Notes: generated by a model not told the origin, from the letters alone. A DNA stretch of 64,000 bases from Craspedostauros australis (GCA_026770025.1 JAMXDE010000005.1:1922001-1986000), one strand, 5' to 3'. Counted from the first letter of the stretch, positions 31,320-42,420 are shown. Numbers and translations: made by a program.

Positions 31320-32255
31320 GATCCATGCGTGGTCCCCAACTTCGTGAGCGTAGCAAAGAAAGCAAGCAAACTTGGCCGTTGGTGAAGTATCAGTGTGAAG
31401 TGACCTGACCTCTTGTTCGCCTCGACAGCTTCAAAGATCGGGCATGCACGATGGCTCAACAGGGACAAGAAAGAAGAAGAAGAGTCAGCGAATGCGATGC
31501 AGCGCAATAACCAAGCCCCTCTCTGGGCAAATGGTTGGCTGAACGGATGAGGCGTTTGAAGATGATGACCAGTCTGGGGACATTTTGGTATCTTTGGAGT
31601 TGGCTGATGACGTTGTTGTTGCGCTTTGCAGTTACGGCAAATTGACAAATACTCACAATTTGCAATTCCACTGGTCACCAGAGAAAAAATGTCGTTGCGA
31701 AGTCACGAACGGTTATCACGAAACACTTAACCGAGCCAATCCCTCGTTTGCAAAGTCACTCGTTGAAGCGGAAATGCCTCGGTCACGAGTCGCTCTCACC
31801 ATCGCGGCACGGACACCGATTCTTGGAATTCCGTGAAACGCTTTGTGAGGCGAAAAGCCCATGTGAAGGAACTCAGGCACAAGTCCTCAAAAAGCCCATC
31901 AGGGATGGACGGATCGAGCGTGGCGACGATCCCTTTGCATCGCGGGGCACAAGCGCAAGCGAGAAGTACAACAACACGATACAAGCCAAGTAAATCGCGA
32001 CAGAGAAACACATCGGCGTCCCACGGTTTGCTCACTTCCCATGGCTTACAATTACTCGGAACCACAAACATCAATACCTACGATACGAACTGCAGATACG
32101 CACACACCCACTGGTACTGCTACGCTCGCACACCGACAATCACGCTCGAGTCGGCATCGGCATCAGCCTCCCCCACCAGCATCCGCAGCCGCAATCGCGG
32201 AACCGATCGCAAGCAGAGCAGCATCGTCTCGAACGAAGGGAAACACAACGACAAC
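31320..32255. other. Divergent spacer with long leader of gene at 32256
   Basis: The frame of the downstream gene is open back to 31833, but its translation is compositionally random and A/C-rich. I read it as 5' leader. Confidence 0.45.
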
Positions 32256-33392
32256 ATGCTTCCATTTTCCATGATCGTAACCAAACGCACCGTGTGCCCC
32301 ATCACCTTCGAGGAGCACCTTGGTGTGGAATTCAACCAGCACATCGAAGATTGTCGCATGGACGCAGCTCGTGATCTTCGCTTGTCACGTCCCAGACGAC
32401 GAGTTCGCAAGCGACAAGAACCCGCTGCGGTTGCGCGCGCTGGTGGTGTCGAAGCTGCTTCTGCCTTCACTGCTGTCGCTTCCATACCAGTCGCCATGCC
32501 CGTCACCGCCAACGATAGCATGAACAACGAAGAAACTGTTGCTGCTGGAGTTACGTTGCGAGATGATTCGTCGTCTACTTCTTCATCATCTTCATCGTCC
32601 TCTTCATCTTCATCTTCTTCGACCAGCAGCGATGAGGAGGGCTTGATCGTTGACGAGAGCCACATGAAGAGCACTCGCCGTCCAGCAACGCACAACGTCG
32701 CCAAAACAAAGAACGTGTCCACCAGATCGGCGTGGTCCGATTCCATCGATACGCACACCACCTTCAGCATCAGCCACGCGAGTTCGAGCAGCGATGATGA
32801 TAGCAGTAGCAGCGACGACAGTGACGACGCTCAACGCTTCGCACGGCTGGTCCAGTCGACCAAGCCATCGGCTGGCAGTTCCGCGAGTCCACCAATCAAG
32901 CGGGTTGAGATCAAGCCCATCGAAGGTCTGCTGGTCTCGACACCGAACCATGCCAAGGATAATGACGATGATTCCAGCACTGACTCTAGCGATGATTCCA
33001 GCGACGATTCCAGCGATGACTCAAGTGGATACTTGCGTTATCAACAATGGAAGGCAAAGTTAAACCAATCTGCGGCAAAGACTGCCAAGTCTCCCACGAA
33101 GCAACAGCCCCCAGCGACAGCAAAGACCACAAACAAACTCACTTCGCCCACCAAGACCATATCCATCTTCAACAAGATCATCAAGTCACCAGAGAGCACC
33201 AAGCGTTCCTCCCTCACCATGGAGGAGCTACAAAGGGCCGTGCGTTTCTCCGACGACGTCGAACTCAACGAGATCAGCCGCATGCGGAACTCCGTCATCG
33301 ACGATGTCTTTTACGGCAGCGAGGAAATTGCGACGTTCCGATACGAGGCATTCATGGAGGAGGCTGGTCTCAACATTGATGACTTTGAATAG
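32256..33392 (+). CDS. Diatom two-motif protein C (TF box and FRYEAF box)
   Basis: 378 residues from ATG 32256. The frame could start as early as 31833, but the earlier part looks like leader, and the chosen Met stands directly before the N-terminal box (VTKRTVCPITFEEHLGVEF, then NQHIEDC). The middle is a Ser/Asp-rich disordered region with runs such as TSSSSSSSSSSSSSSSTSSD and four near-identical DDSS units, likely casein kinase 2 substrates. The C-terminal box is LQRAVRFSDDVELNEISRM, then IDDVFYGSEEIATFRYEAFM and EEAGLNIDDFE. RAVRF is a full RVxF match. It differs from its two relatives in lacking the Pro of the IPE element. Confidence 0.8.
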   Translation: MLPFSMIVTKRTVCPITFEEHLGVEFNQHIEDCRMDAARDLRLSRPRRRVRKRQEPAAVARAGGVEAASAFTAVASIPVAMPVTANDSMNNEETVAAGVTLRDDSSSTSSSSSSSSSSSSSSTSSDEEGLIVDESHMKSTRRPATHNVAKTKNVSTRSAWSDSIDTHTTFSISHASSSSDDDSSSSDDSDDAQRFARLVQSTKPSAGSSASPPIKRVEIKPIEGLLVSTPNHAKDNDDDSSTDSSDDSSDDSSDDSSGYLRYQQWKAKLNQSAAKTAKSPTKQQPPATAKTTNKLTSPTKTISIFNKIIKSPESTKRSSLTMEELQRAVRFSDDVELNEISRMRNSVIDDVFYGSEEIATFRYEAFMEEAGLNIDDFE

Positions 33393-33802
33393 ATCATTCT
33401 CATCGGGGGAAGGGGGTGTGGGAACGAACGCTGCGGTTGCGCGATTGTGTGGATGCAGAAGCATGCAGCCGAACGAATACACTAATGATGTGTTTTTCGC
33501 AAACGCAGGACGGGAGACACTGCCGTTTAGACACTCACTACTATTAGCACATACAAGTATGATCAACATCTATGAAGTCACAATGCACGGTGGAATACTG
33601 CCCGAGTGCACAAACATCTTGCCTCTGGGAAGAACGATGCGAAACCCATAATAGACGACTGGTTCACGTTCTGCCTACTTCATTGTGTTCGCTGCTTGCT
33701 TCCATGCCCACTCGTGTGGTCCATGGTTCTGCCAACAGGACGAGTTCGAACAGGCAAGTAATCGTACCGGTTGTAACGAAGCTGACATTTTATTGCATTG
33801 CA
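33393..33802. other. Convergent 3' spacer
   Basis: 3' flanks of two converging genes. No gene seen. Confidence 0.4.
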
Positions 33803-36800
33803 CTATGGATCTGGCGGATTCTTGGATCGACTCTTCGCCTTGGACGACGACGATGATGAGCTCGCGCCCATCATCAATGGATTTCCCCAGTTGCCGCCAA
33901 CATCATAGTTCTTGCGTTGAGCTTGTTCCGTGGGCTTGGTGCCTCCTGTGCTACGCCGGGTGTTGTGCGCAGACTTCAAGTCCTTGGAACGCATGACGGG
34001 CGTCGAAAGGCTCTTGCTTGGTTCCGTCTCGGACTGTTTGGCACCGGTATGTGGTGTCCTAACTGGGGAACTGGGAGGCTCGGGCTTCTTTGGCGCGATC
34101 TTGGACCAGTCGGAGCTCTTTCGTACGGGTGGTGCCTGTCCTTCATCAGAACGCAGCACCTTCACCTTGATCTTGCCGGTCTTGCCATCCTTCTTTTTGA
34201 ACAAGTCCGCTGCCACCGGCATGACAGACGTCAGGTCTGATGCCGATGAATCCAGCGTGTCTGCATCGGCACTCGAGGTTGTTGTGACCGACGCTCTCCT
34301 GCGGATCTTTTGACGTGCCAGGTTTCCTGGGCTCGTGTTCGACGCCTGCGGCAGGGAGTCTGCAGCGGCCGACGATTTTGCCCTCTTCGTCTCGTGGCCC
34401 GATGATTTCTTCATCTTTTCCTTCGCCTTCCCGGAGATAGCGCTAGTTGCCGGGACCGACTTGTGTCGGATCTTTTGCCGCGCCAGACTCCCCGATGCAT
34501 TGCCAGTGGGACGCTGTCGTGTGGACTTGGGGCTCATGCCAGGCTTGTTGATGAACTGTGTCTTGATCTCTGGTGGATCAGGTCGGGAATTCGTACTCGG
34601 TGGTTCGGATGCGGTCTTGTTTGTTGGCAGCTTCGATTCCGGCTCGGGCTCTTCTTGAATTGTTTCCGGTGGTTTTGCTTTCACCAGCGATTCTTCTGCT
34701 TCTGCTTTTGCTTCTTCTGCGTCCGCGGTTTCAGTCGTCGTCAGTGCCGCATCTTCAGCATCCGTGGTATCATGGTTGGGTGGATCGGCCGGGACAGTCT
34801 GCTTGACTTTGTCTTCGTTGCCATCATCGTTGCCATCAACGCTGCCTTCGCTTTCTCCTTCCTCTTCGATGGCATCGGTGGTGACATTGCCTCCCGAAAT
34901 CTCATCTCCATTGAGATGACCTCGGTCGGCATCATCATGCTTGTCGGAATTCTGTGTTGCATCAGCATCCTGTTTTTCCATCGTGGGAGCCTCCTTCGCT
35001 TCTTTCTTGGTGCTCGCATCTTCTTTCTCCTTCGCAGGGGTCCCTTTCGATTCCTTCTTCGTCCTCGAACTGGTGCTAGCCTTTGATTTGCCCTTGTCAG
35101 GCGTCTTGCTCCTTTGCTTTGGTTTGTCCTTGCTGCTGGATCTGCTGCTGCTGGACTTGCTAGTCGATTTTGACGAACTCGAGGACTTCTTGGTCTTCTT
35201 CTTCGATCGCGACCGAGGAGTCAGCATGGGCGACCTTGCGTGGTCACCGTTGGCAGGAGGCTTTGGTGGGGCCGTGGTGTCGGTCCCATCAGCTGGAGCT
35301 TTCTTGGGACTGCTGGATGTTTTCGTCTTCGTCTTTGATGCTGTCGCCGTCGTCGTCTTCGCTTTCGGATCTGAATCTGTGCTCTTCTTTGCATTCTTTG
35401 TGATGCTCGCATCTCCAGTCCCCTTATCTCCGTGGCTTGAGTCGTTCTTATCTTTTTGCTTTGACTTCTTCGTGGAAGTGATCTTGGGTGACTTCTTCGG
35501 TTCCTGCCGGGTCTTGTCGCCACTGCCACTACTTTTGCCGCGGCTGATAGGGATGCTCTCCTTGTCACCATCATCACTGTCGTCGTCGTCTTCATCACTC
35601 CAATCGACGTCAGCGGGGTTGTCCTTCGAAGACCGCTCCGGCTTTGGAGAAGCATCTTTCAGCTTGTTCTTTGCAATAGCCTCCTTTTGTTTCCGCGCTT
35701 GCTGCAAACGCTCCTTCTCTCCTGTGCCACCATCTCCTCCGTCATCGTCGGTGTCGGTGTCATCATCATCAGTGTCACTGTCTGAATCCTCATCACCGCT
35801 ACTCCAAGCACTGTAGTCTTTCTCTGGCTGCTTCTGGGTGTTGTCGGCAACGCTCGTAGTGCTCTTGGAGTCGTCTGGAGTGACGTTGTCCTTGGAGTGG
35901 TCGCGAGTCTTTGCGGTAGTGACAGCGTCTGCAACGTCTTTCGAGATATTGTTCACGACGATTTTGTCCTCAACATCATCCGTCTGATTTGATGATTTGC
36001 TGGCAATCTCTTTGCCATCTTCGGGACTCTCCGTGTCGCTCTTGCTGGTCTCGCTCTCGCCATCACTGTCACTGTCGCTGCTATCATCGCTGCTGCTGCT
36101 TGAGTCATCATTCTCTGTGATCACCCGCTTTTGCTTGCTGGTAACAGTTGGTGATGCTGATGGCACGGACTTTTCGGTCGCCTTGTTGGATTTGCTGGAA
36201 ATGCTTGTTTTGGTATTTTCCTTCGCTTCCTTCTTCGTTGCTTTGGCAGTTGTTTTGCTGGAATGAGTTGAGACAGACCCAGCTCGCTTGTGATTGGAGG
36301 CTGGCGAAGGCTTCGATTTGCTAGTCTTGTCCAGCTTTGGCGAAGCGGAAGGCGCAGGTGCTGCGATCGTCTTCTCTGTCTTCTCGGCCTTCTCTGACTC
36401 GCTATCGTTGCTGTCATCACTGCCGCTGCTACTACTGCTGCTGTCACTTTTGTTTGAAGTGTCCGAATGTACTGAGAGATCGTCATCGGATGCAACGTAC
36501 TTCTTTGCGAATTGATGTTGCAGCTGCGTTCGACTGATGTTCTTGGTGGCGGCCGTCAGCCTGCTGGTCGGTTTGGATTGGAAGGGCCTCTTGTGTTTCT
36601 TCTTTTTCTTTCTGTTTTTGCTGGAGGAAGGCGGCACCGACGCCAGGTCGTCGTCGACGGTCGATATCAACGACTCATCCAGGTCATCAGCTTCGTCACT
36701 ACTGCTGCTGCTGTCATCGTCGTCGTCACTATCATCACTGCTGTCCGTGTCATCGCTACTGCTGCTGCTGCTATCGTCACTATCATCGCTGTCATCTTTG

Positions 36801-37642
36801 CTGTTTTTCTTGCTCTGACCGGACTTGACATCCTTTTTCTTTGATGCTGCCGTTGCCGTTGTGGCCGATGTCGCCGTTGGTGTTGGGGTCTTTCTCGTTG
36901 TAGCTGGTGACGTTGTCGGTGTGGCGGTCGCCGGTCGATTGGTCCGTGTGTCAATGTCCTTCTTCCACTGTCGCATCCGCAGCTCGAATTCATCGACGAC
37001 TTCAGGCTCCTTGACGACCGCAGGCTGTGCTGCCGGTTGCTTCGCGGGCGTGGTGCTGGGTGTCGCGGATTTCTTGCTGGTGGTGGTGGCATTGAAATCA
37101 GTGTCATCATTGATGTCGTCATCGAGATCACTGTCGCTGTCATCCGGCACGACGAGCCTGGCTTGCAAGATGGGCGTCTGCGTGGGATTCAATGCCTCTT
37201 CTCTGGTGAGCTGCTCGAGCACCACCATGATGCCCTGCGGTGTTTTTGGAATCATGGCATCGAGCTCGGCCTCCGTGGCACCGCGTGCTCTTGCAGCCTC
37301 GAGCTTTGGCTTCATGCGCTCCTGCACCATGGCCTGGATCTGCTTCATCATCTTCTTCTCGTACCGTTGCGATTCCTCCTTCTGGAACACCGCAAAATCA
37401 GCCTTCTTGTAGAAGTAGAGCTCCTTGTCCCACGGGTTTATTCTCGGGATCTCCATGACCTTGGTGGTTGGCGAGGACGGGAAGGAGACCGACTTGGGCG
37501 GTCCCCGCTGTTCCTTCGGTACCTTGCCAGACAGCAACATTCTTGCGAGGTATTGTGGAGTTAGGAGTGTGGGATCTGATGCGAGCGTAGTGGTGTGCAC
37601 TCTGCACCTCGACTCTCTCCTTGAATTGTGACCCAGCCACAA
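33803..37642 (-). CDS. Very long Ser/Asp/Lys-rich disordered protein with N-terminal VSF/IP box
   Basis: 1279 residues in one frame. A Met at about residue 35 could be the real start. The only ordered-looking part is near the N-terminus: PKSVSFPSSPTTKVMEIPRI, then KELYFYKKADFAVFQKEESQ and a helix (YEKKMMKQIQAMVQERMKPK). This fits the diatom V-x-F … V-x-x-I-P … FY … E box shared with other genes in the window. The rest is polyampholyte: clusters of SSSSDDSDDS alternate with KKxKK and KSSS blocks, many fitting casein kinase 2 sites. The last 250 residues have SxxSLARQKIRHKSV-type repeats (three copies: NLARQKIRRRA, SLARQKIRHKS, and a related one). There is no signal peptide, so a nuclear or nucleolar scaffold is likelier than a silica-cell-wall protein. 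Confidence 0.78.
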   Translation of the reverse strand: MWLGHNSRRESRCRVHTTTLASDPTLLTPQYLARMLLSGKVPKEQRGPPKSVSFPSSPTTKVMEIPRINPWDKELYFYKKADFAVFQKEESQRYEKKMMKQIQAMVQERMKPKLEAARARGATEAELDAMIPKTPQGIMVVLEQLTREEALNPTQTPILQARLVVPDDSDSDLDDDINDDTDFNATTTSKKSATPSTTPAKQPAAQPAVVKEPEVVDEFELRMRQWKKDIDTRTNRPATATPTTSPATTRKTPTPTATSATTATAASKKKDVKSGQSKKNSKDDSDDSDDSSSSSSDDTDSSDDSDDDDDSSSSSDEADDLDESLISTVDDDLASVPPSSSKNRKKKKKHKRPFQSKPTSRLTAATKNISRTQLQHQFAKKYVASDDDLSVHSDTSNKSDSSSSSSGSDDSNDSESEKAEKTEKTIAAPAPSASPKLDKTSKSKPSPASNHKRAGSVSTHSSKTTAKATKKEAKENTKTSISSKSNKATEKSVPSASPTVTSKQKRVITENDDSSSSSDDSSDSDSDGESETSKSDTESPEDGKEIASKSSNQTDDVEDKIVVNNISKDVADAVTTAKTRDHSKDNVTPDDSKSTTSVADNTQKQPEKDYSAWSSGDEDSDSDTDDDDTDTDDDGGDGGTGEKERLQQARKQKEAIAKNKLKDASPKPERSSKDNPADVDWSDEDDDDSDDGDKESIPISRGKSSGSGDKTRQEPKKSPKITSTKKSKQKDKNDSSHGDKGTGDASITKNAKKSTDSDPKAKTTTATASKTKTKTSSSPKKAPADGTDTTAPPKPPANGDHARSPMLTPRSRSKKKTKKSSSSSKSTSKSSSSRSSSKDKPKQRSKTPDKGKSKASTSSRTKKESKGTPAKEKEDASTKKEAKEAPTMEKQDADATQNSDKHDDADRGHLNGDEISGGNVTTDAIEEEGESEGSVDGNDDGNEDKVKQTVPADPPNHDTTDAEDAALTTTETADAEEAKAEAEESLVKAKPPETIQEEPEPESKLPTNKTASEPPSTNSRPDPPEIKTQFINKPGMSPKSTRQRPTGNASGSLARQKIRHKSVPATSAISGKAKEKMKKSSGHETKRAKSSAAADSLPQASNTSPGNLARQKIRRRASVTTTSSADADTLDSSASDLTSVMPVAADLFKKKDGKTGKIKVKVLRSDEGQAPPVRKSSDWSKIAPKKPEPPSSPVRTPHTGAKQSETEPSKSLSTPVMRSKDLKSAHNTRRSTGGTKPTEQAQRKNYDVGGNWGNPLMMGASSSSSSSKAKSRSKNPPDP

Positions 37643-38774
37643 TGATTGCCGCTGATGCTCGTCACTGCCGGCGAGTGCGGTAGAGCGGACTCTTCCAACT
37701 ACTCTCTATGCGTATCGGAAGGTGCGAATGGAGAGGAGAAGTGTGCCCGCCTGCCTTCACAAGAGGTGTTGAACGTCGGAGAGTCGGGGTGACTGTACGA
37801 CTACGTATCGTTGCCAAGCAACCGCAAGATCGAAGGGAAGAATGTATGGCTTGCTTGGATACTCGCGTCGCGCGTGAACTATCGGGACGTCGCAGTATGT
37901 AATTGGCAGTGCGTAATTGGCAAGAACAAACAGATATCACGAGGTTGCGCACTTTCAACACCAACGGAGAGCGAGTGATGGGTGGATGAGCCCCAGCGCA
38001 GAGGGTGCGCTTGTGCTTATGCTTGTGCTAGTCGGCAGAGTGGGATATCACTCTACTATATTTCACAGATCTACGAGCTACGACTACCAGCGTCCACCGC
38101 AGAGCACCCATGCACTGTGCCTCTGTGCGTTGCCTGGTCGAAGCTGCGACGAGGATGTGTCCAACGCCCCTCTCTTCCTTGTCTCTCATGCCTCCCTGGC
38201 CACGGAGGTGATGTCCTTTCCACTTCACTCTCGCCGCCAGAGATGTTTTCTTCTTCATGGTCTTCTCCGACGCCTGTCGTCCAGATCCGCCAACAAAAAC
38301 CGAGGAAAAGACCGCTTGGGGCGGTCATCCCGTTGTGCGTATGCACGACTCAGAGGATACTGGAAGGATTTAACCCCCTTCTACGATTGGAGCCGTTGGA
38401 TCGAGTCACGATTTCCATCGAATGGTTCGAGTTGGTCGGGTGCCTTCGGATGGAAATCGAGGAGCAAAAAATGGGAGCCGCACACCCGTGCCCAAACACA
38501 CTGCGACGCAACGCTCAGGAGAGGCCTTTGGCCTCTTCTTGGTTGTTGCAATTGCCACAAATCGCATGCAGACACGAGCCACTCCACCTACAGAGGAGCC
38601 TGCAGACACAAGACAGAAGGTTGCAGCAGAGGAGCATCTCTTGTCATTACTGAAGAGCAGCATCATCATTGCCAATATTTCCATCATTGTCATTATTGCC
38701 ATCGTCGTCAAGTAGAGTCGCAAGCACCATCTTCACAAGGCGACAAAAGCGAAAGGAACAACAAAAGCAACAGG
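37643..38774. other. Divergent promoter region and leader of the HEAT-repeat gene
   Basis: The frame of the HEAT gene is open from 37917, but the translation before 38775 has no coding character. No separate gene seen. Confidence 0.45.
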
Positions 38775-41228
38775 ATGGATTTCTCAACGCCCAAGAGGGC
38801 TCTCATTTCATTGACGCGCCGTCGTCCTGCGTTGGATGATGAGATCGTGGCCACGGCCAAGACGTTGCTGGAGGCCGTCGTCACCAACCGGCAGTACCTG
38901 GAAGGTGTCGAGACGCTGCTGAAGTCCAACGAGGCCGCCGACAGCCGGTGGGAAGGCCTGGCCGTCGGGATCCTGCTGGCCACGAACGCGCTCACCACGA
39001 GCGGGGACTCCACGGAGGAGAAGGTCTACATCGACGGTCCCCGCGTCCCAACGACGGAGCAGAGCGACGGTTCGGCCGAGGTCGGAGTCAACGCGGACGT
39101 CAAGCTCACATCGGACGAGGTGGCGCAGATCGCCAACTTGCTCTACGGCGTCTGCCAGACCAACCTGGAGCACAACGAGCCGCGCGTGAGGACCTTCGTC
39201 GCCAAGGCCGTGGGGGCGTACGTCACGTGGAGCTTCAGTGCTGGATGCACGGACGCGTCCGCCGCGGACACCAGGAAGGTCATGTTCGATCGCCTGGTCA
39301 AGTCCATCGAGGATCACATCGAAGGCGGCCGTGACGAGTCGAAGGCCGAGTACTCGAAGTCCAGCGCGGGCGCATTGGATGACACCACCGGGTGGAGGGC
39401 GTTGGAGACCAACTGGCAGTGCCTGGCATGCTGGTTGTCTGCCATGGGAGGCCACTTCTTCGAGGATGACATGGCCTCCACCCAGACCTACGCGACGCTG
39501 CTCAAGAACTGCGAGTTCTCCGCCATCGTCCACTTGAACCGCCACGTGCGTGCTGCCGGGATCGCCGTCCTGGAGCAGATGGTCCGCAGCGCCAGCTCCA
39601 GCCCGGATTACCACCAGCAGCTCGTGGATCCCACATCTGCGCTCAGGAAGACCCTCGTCACCGTCCTCAAGACGGGACTGGCCGATAACTGGTCTCAGGT
39701 GCGCATGGCCGCCAGCGTGCTCAACCGCGTCTTCTTCACCACGCTGGTCCAGACCATCAACGTGCCGAAGGAGAACCTGCAGATGCTCTTCACCATCCTC
39801 CTGCCTCGCATGTGCCTCAACCGCTTCTACCTCGCCCAGGGCGTCAAGCTCTACAGCCACGAGACCTGGCGTCTCATCTTCCCCGAGTCCGGTCTCCAGG
39901 CCGTGGCTGACACCATCGCGCCCATCTGCCGCTACTACGTCAAGATGTGCGATGCCGACAACCACGTCGTCCGCGAAGCTGCCTGCCAGGCCGTGGCAGA
40001 ACTGGCCGCCAAGCTCGGCATGGATCCAGAGCTCAGGACTGCGCTCGAGCCGCACGTCCCCGTCCTCCTGCAGGCCCTCATCATGTGCTTTCACGATGAG
40101 TCCTGGCCGGTCCGTGACGAAGCCTGCGTTGCATGCGGCACATTCTGCCGCGCCTACCCTGACGCCTGCCGCAAGGATCTCGACACGCTGTGGACGAGAT
40201 GGACGGAGCAGCTAACCGACCAGATCTGGAGCGTCCGTGCCGATGCTGGCGTGGCGTTAGCGGATGCCTACCGCGCCTACGCCAAGGAGGGCATGCTGGA
40301 GAAGATCCTCGCCCTCATCGAGGAGCTCCTTCCGGCGGCAAAGATCCAGCCGGGCATGACGAAGGAAGAATACAAAGCCCTGCAGAACAACCTCGACGCG
40401 CACACCGATTCGCAGCTGTACTCGTGCGGATCGCTGGCACCCAAGCTCCGCAAGAAGGCGGGTGCGGGTCGCATCGGCTGTTCCTCATGCGATGTCACGC
40501 GACCGAAGCAACCCTGGGAGTCGACAGATGGATGTCTGTACCTCATCCGCGAGCTCGTTTGCCTCACCGCGGAGGATACCTGGACACCGGAGGACATTGG
40601 TCTGTCGCACAGAGACGATCTGTGGATGAAGATCCTTGCCCAGGTCGCGGACGTGTGCCGTGTCGCGCACTTCCCGCAGAGCGACGATCTCAGAGCCACC
40701 CTGTGGCGTCAGCTGCCATCCATCTTCCGCGCATTGGGCAAGCAGAAGACGAAGCAGATATACCTCGAGATGTTCCTCGATCTCTTGATGCGCAACCTGG
40801 AGAGCCGCACCGCCTCCGCCATCTCCAAGCACGCCGCCGGCCTTTGCGCCTACGAGATTGCGCAGCTCGTTGGCCCATCCATCCTGCGCGGTCGCGTCAT
40901 GGATGACTTCCAACGCGAGGAGCTCGACAGGGTGCTGCGGGAGAAGGAGATGGACGTCAAGCACGCCAAGATGCAGCAGCAGCCAGGACAGAAGCAGTTC
41001 TCCCCCTTCGAGCCACCGGGTCTGCTCGACAACATCGGCAAGTCGCCATTGCACCCGGGCATGGGCATGATGATGATCGGAGGAGGGGCGGATGCGGCAT
41101 TCCAATCCAACGTGCAGCCATCGGGCATTCCCACACAGGAGTACCCAGGTGCCAGACCAGCGGCGCCCAATGGAGGCGGTGCAACCCAGGGACTGCATCC
41201 TGGCGTCGGGGATTCCTTCAGCCTGTGA
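38775..41228 (+). CDS. HEAT-repeat scaffold protein
   Basis: 817 residues from ATG 38775, chosen because folded sequence starts there (MDFSTPKRALISLTRRRP). The body is a chain of helical pairs with HEAT character, for instance VREAACQAVAELAAKLGMDP, WPVRDEACVACGTFCRAYPD, WSVRADAGVALADAYRAYAK and WSQVRMAASVLNRVFFTTLV. Such solenoids are protein-protein scaffolds. I cannot assign it to a named complex (condensin, PP2A-A, importin or TOG types are not matched specifically). One acidic or Cys-containing loop (RIGCSSCDVTRPKQPW) sits between repeats near residue 570. The C-terminal 90 residues are Gly/Met/Pro-rich and flexible (GMGMMMIGGG). Codon use is more G/C-rich than the neighbours, suggesting good expression. 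Confidence 0.78.
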   Translation: MDFSTPKRALISLTRRRPALDDEIVATAKTLLEAVVTNRQYLEGVETLLKSNEAADSRWEGLAVGILLATNALTTSGDSTEEKVYIDGPRVPTTEQSDGSAEVGVNADVKLTSDEVAQIANLLYGVCQTNLEHNEPRVRTFVAKAVGAYVTWSFSAGCTDASAADTRKVMFDRLVKSIEDHIEGGRDESKAEYSKSSAGALDDTTGWRALETNWQCLACWLSAMGGHFFEDDMASTQTYATLLKNCEFSAIVHLNRHVRAAGIAVLEQMVRSASSSPDYHQQLVDPTSALRKTLVTVLKTGLADNWSQVRMAASVLNRVFFTTLVQTINVPKENLQMLFTILLPRMCLNRFYLAQGVKLYSHETWRLIFPESGLQAVADTIAPICRYYVKMCDADNHVVREAACQAVAELAAKLGMDPELRTALEPHVPVLLQALIMCFHDESWPVRDEACVACGTFCRAYPDACRKDLDTLWTRWTEQLTDQIWSVRADAGVALADAYRAYAKEGMLEKILALIEELLPAAKIQPGMTKEEYKALQNNLDAHTDSQLYSCGSLAPKLRKKAGAGRIGCSSCDVTRPKQPWESTDGCLYLIRELVCLTAEDTWTPEDIGLSHRDDLWMKILAQVADVCRVAHFPQSDDLRATLWRQLPSIFRALGKQKTKQIYLEMFLDLLMRNLESRTASAISKHAAGLCAYEIAQLVGPSILRGRVMDDFQREELDRVLREKEMDVKHAKMQQQPGQKQFSPFEPPGLLDNIGKSPLHPGMGMMMIGGGADAAFQSNVQPSGIPTQEYPGARPAAPNGGGATQGLHPGVGDSFSL

Positions 41229-42420
41229 TCATGCTGGCAGCATTGATGCGATGTGCGTGATGGAGGTATCATGAGAGCACCACACTCTACTCTGGAGTAC
41301 TATTATACATCAGCATCTGCATGGAGCACCGTGATGAATTCAGACGCGCACAGAAACACACATGGGCATGGTAAAGTAGAAATGGTCCATCGATCTTGCG
41401 TCACGATGATGGACTTGATATTCAGCAGCATACCCTATCTAGCATGGCATGTTGAGAATTTGATACTTGAGTAGAGCAGAGCGCGACACGAATGAGCAAC
41501 GAGTCGCAGAATGAGGCAGGGTCGAGTACTCCACGGCACGAGTAATTACGAGATTAGCCACGATTTATTCAATCATGTCATTGTCAATGGCGTGAACTGC
41601 CGACTTCCCCACGAACAAGTGTACATGCAGAATCCTTTCGTGCCATTGGCAATCCGTTCGTATCTGCCTGCCTGCCTGCTTCCGGTGTGCGCCCCACACC
41701 ACGGCGCACCGATCCAGGGTCGACGAGTGCCTCGCAAAGTCCACCCTCTCTACCATCACGAAAGTCGTTCCGTATCCAGACCTTCCTGTGTGGCTTCTTT
41801 GATCCTTTCTCACTTGTTTTTTGTGCGGGTTGTGTTGCCTTTTTTCTCCAACCTGGCGACGATTTCTGTGAGTGTTTGCGTTGTCGAATCCCAGATAAAT
41901 TCCGTGACTGGAAGTGTCCGTTGGGTCATCAAACCTCACGATTGGCGCCCAAGACCACACGAATGTCGTAACGACGTCAAGTATCCGATGACAAATGTCA
42001 CGCACGACACACAGTTGTCCTTAACGGGACCCTTCGCATAAAGTGGGTCTTGCGGAACCCCCAAAAAACTTGGGAAAATTGTTGTCCACAGTTTGAAACA
42101 GCCACAATTCTCCGCCAGTGCCAAAAACCCCGAAGACGCAAAAACAAGCACGCAAGCCAAACAAACTCAAGCCACCGAACTCAAAAGGCTGCCAACAACC
42201 AAAACGGAGCATTTCAAAAGACAAACAGAGCATCACGGAGAACGCAGGCGCCGACGATCTCCTCTTTTGTATTGCGGCAACTCGTCAACCCCATCGCACA
42301 GACATCTTACCCTGCAAAGTGAGCAAACCACAATCAACACAGAGCTTGCATCACCAACAAAGCCACAAAACGCAGAAACCTGACAACAGCAACAATACCG
42401 TCCAGTACACTCAAAGCAAC
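41229..42420. other. Intergenic region and A/C-rich leader
   Basis: 1.2 kb without a supported gene. The last 350 bases are A/C-rich (AAACAAGCACGCAAGCC) and form the probable 5' leader of the next gene. The frame stays open through it by composition only. Confidence 0.45.

Noticed and set aside
37917..38774. 286-codon N-terminal extension of the HEAT-repeat protein
   Set aside because: The translation changes character at codon 287. The extension is Ser/Arg/His/Cys-rich without repeats and the region looks like promoter and leader.
38808..40094. 428-codon open frame on the minus strand
   Set aside because: Antisense to the HEAT-repeat gene; no folded-protein pattern.
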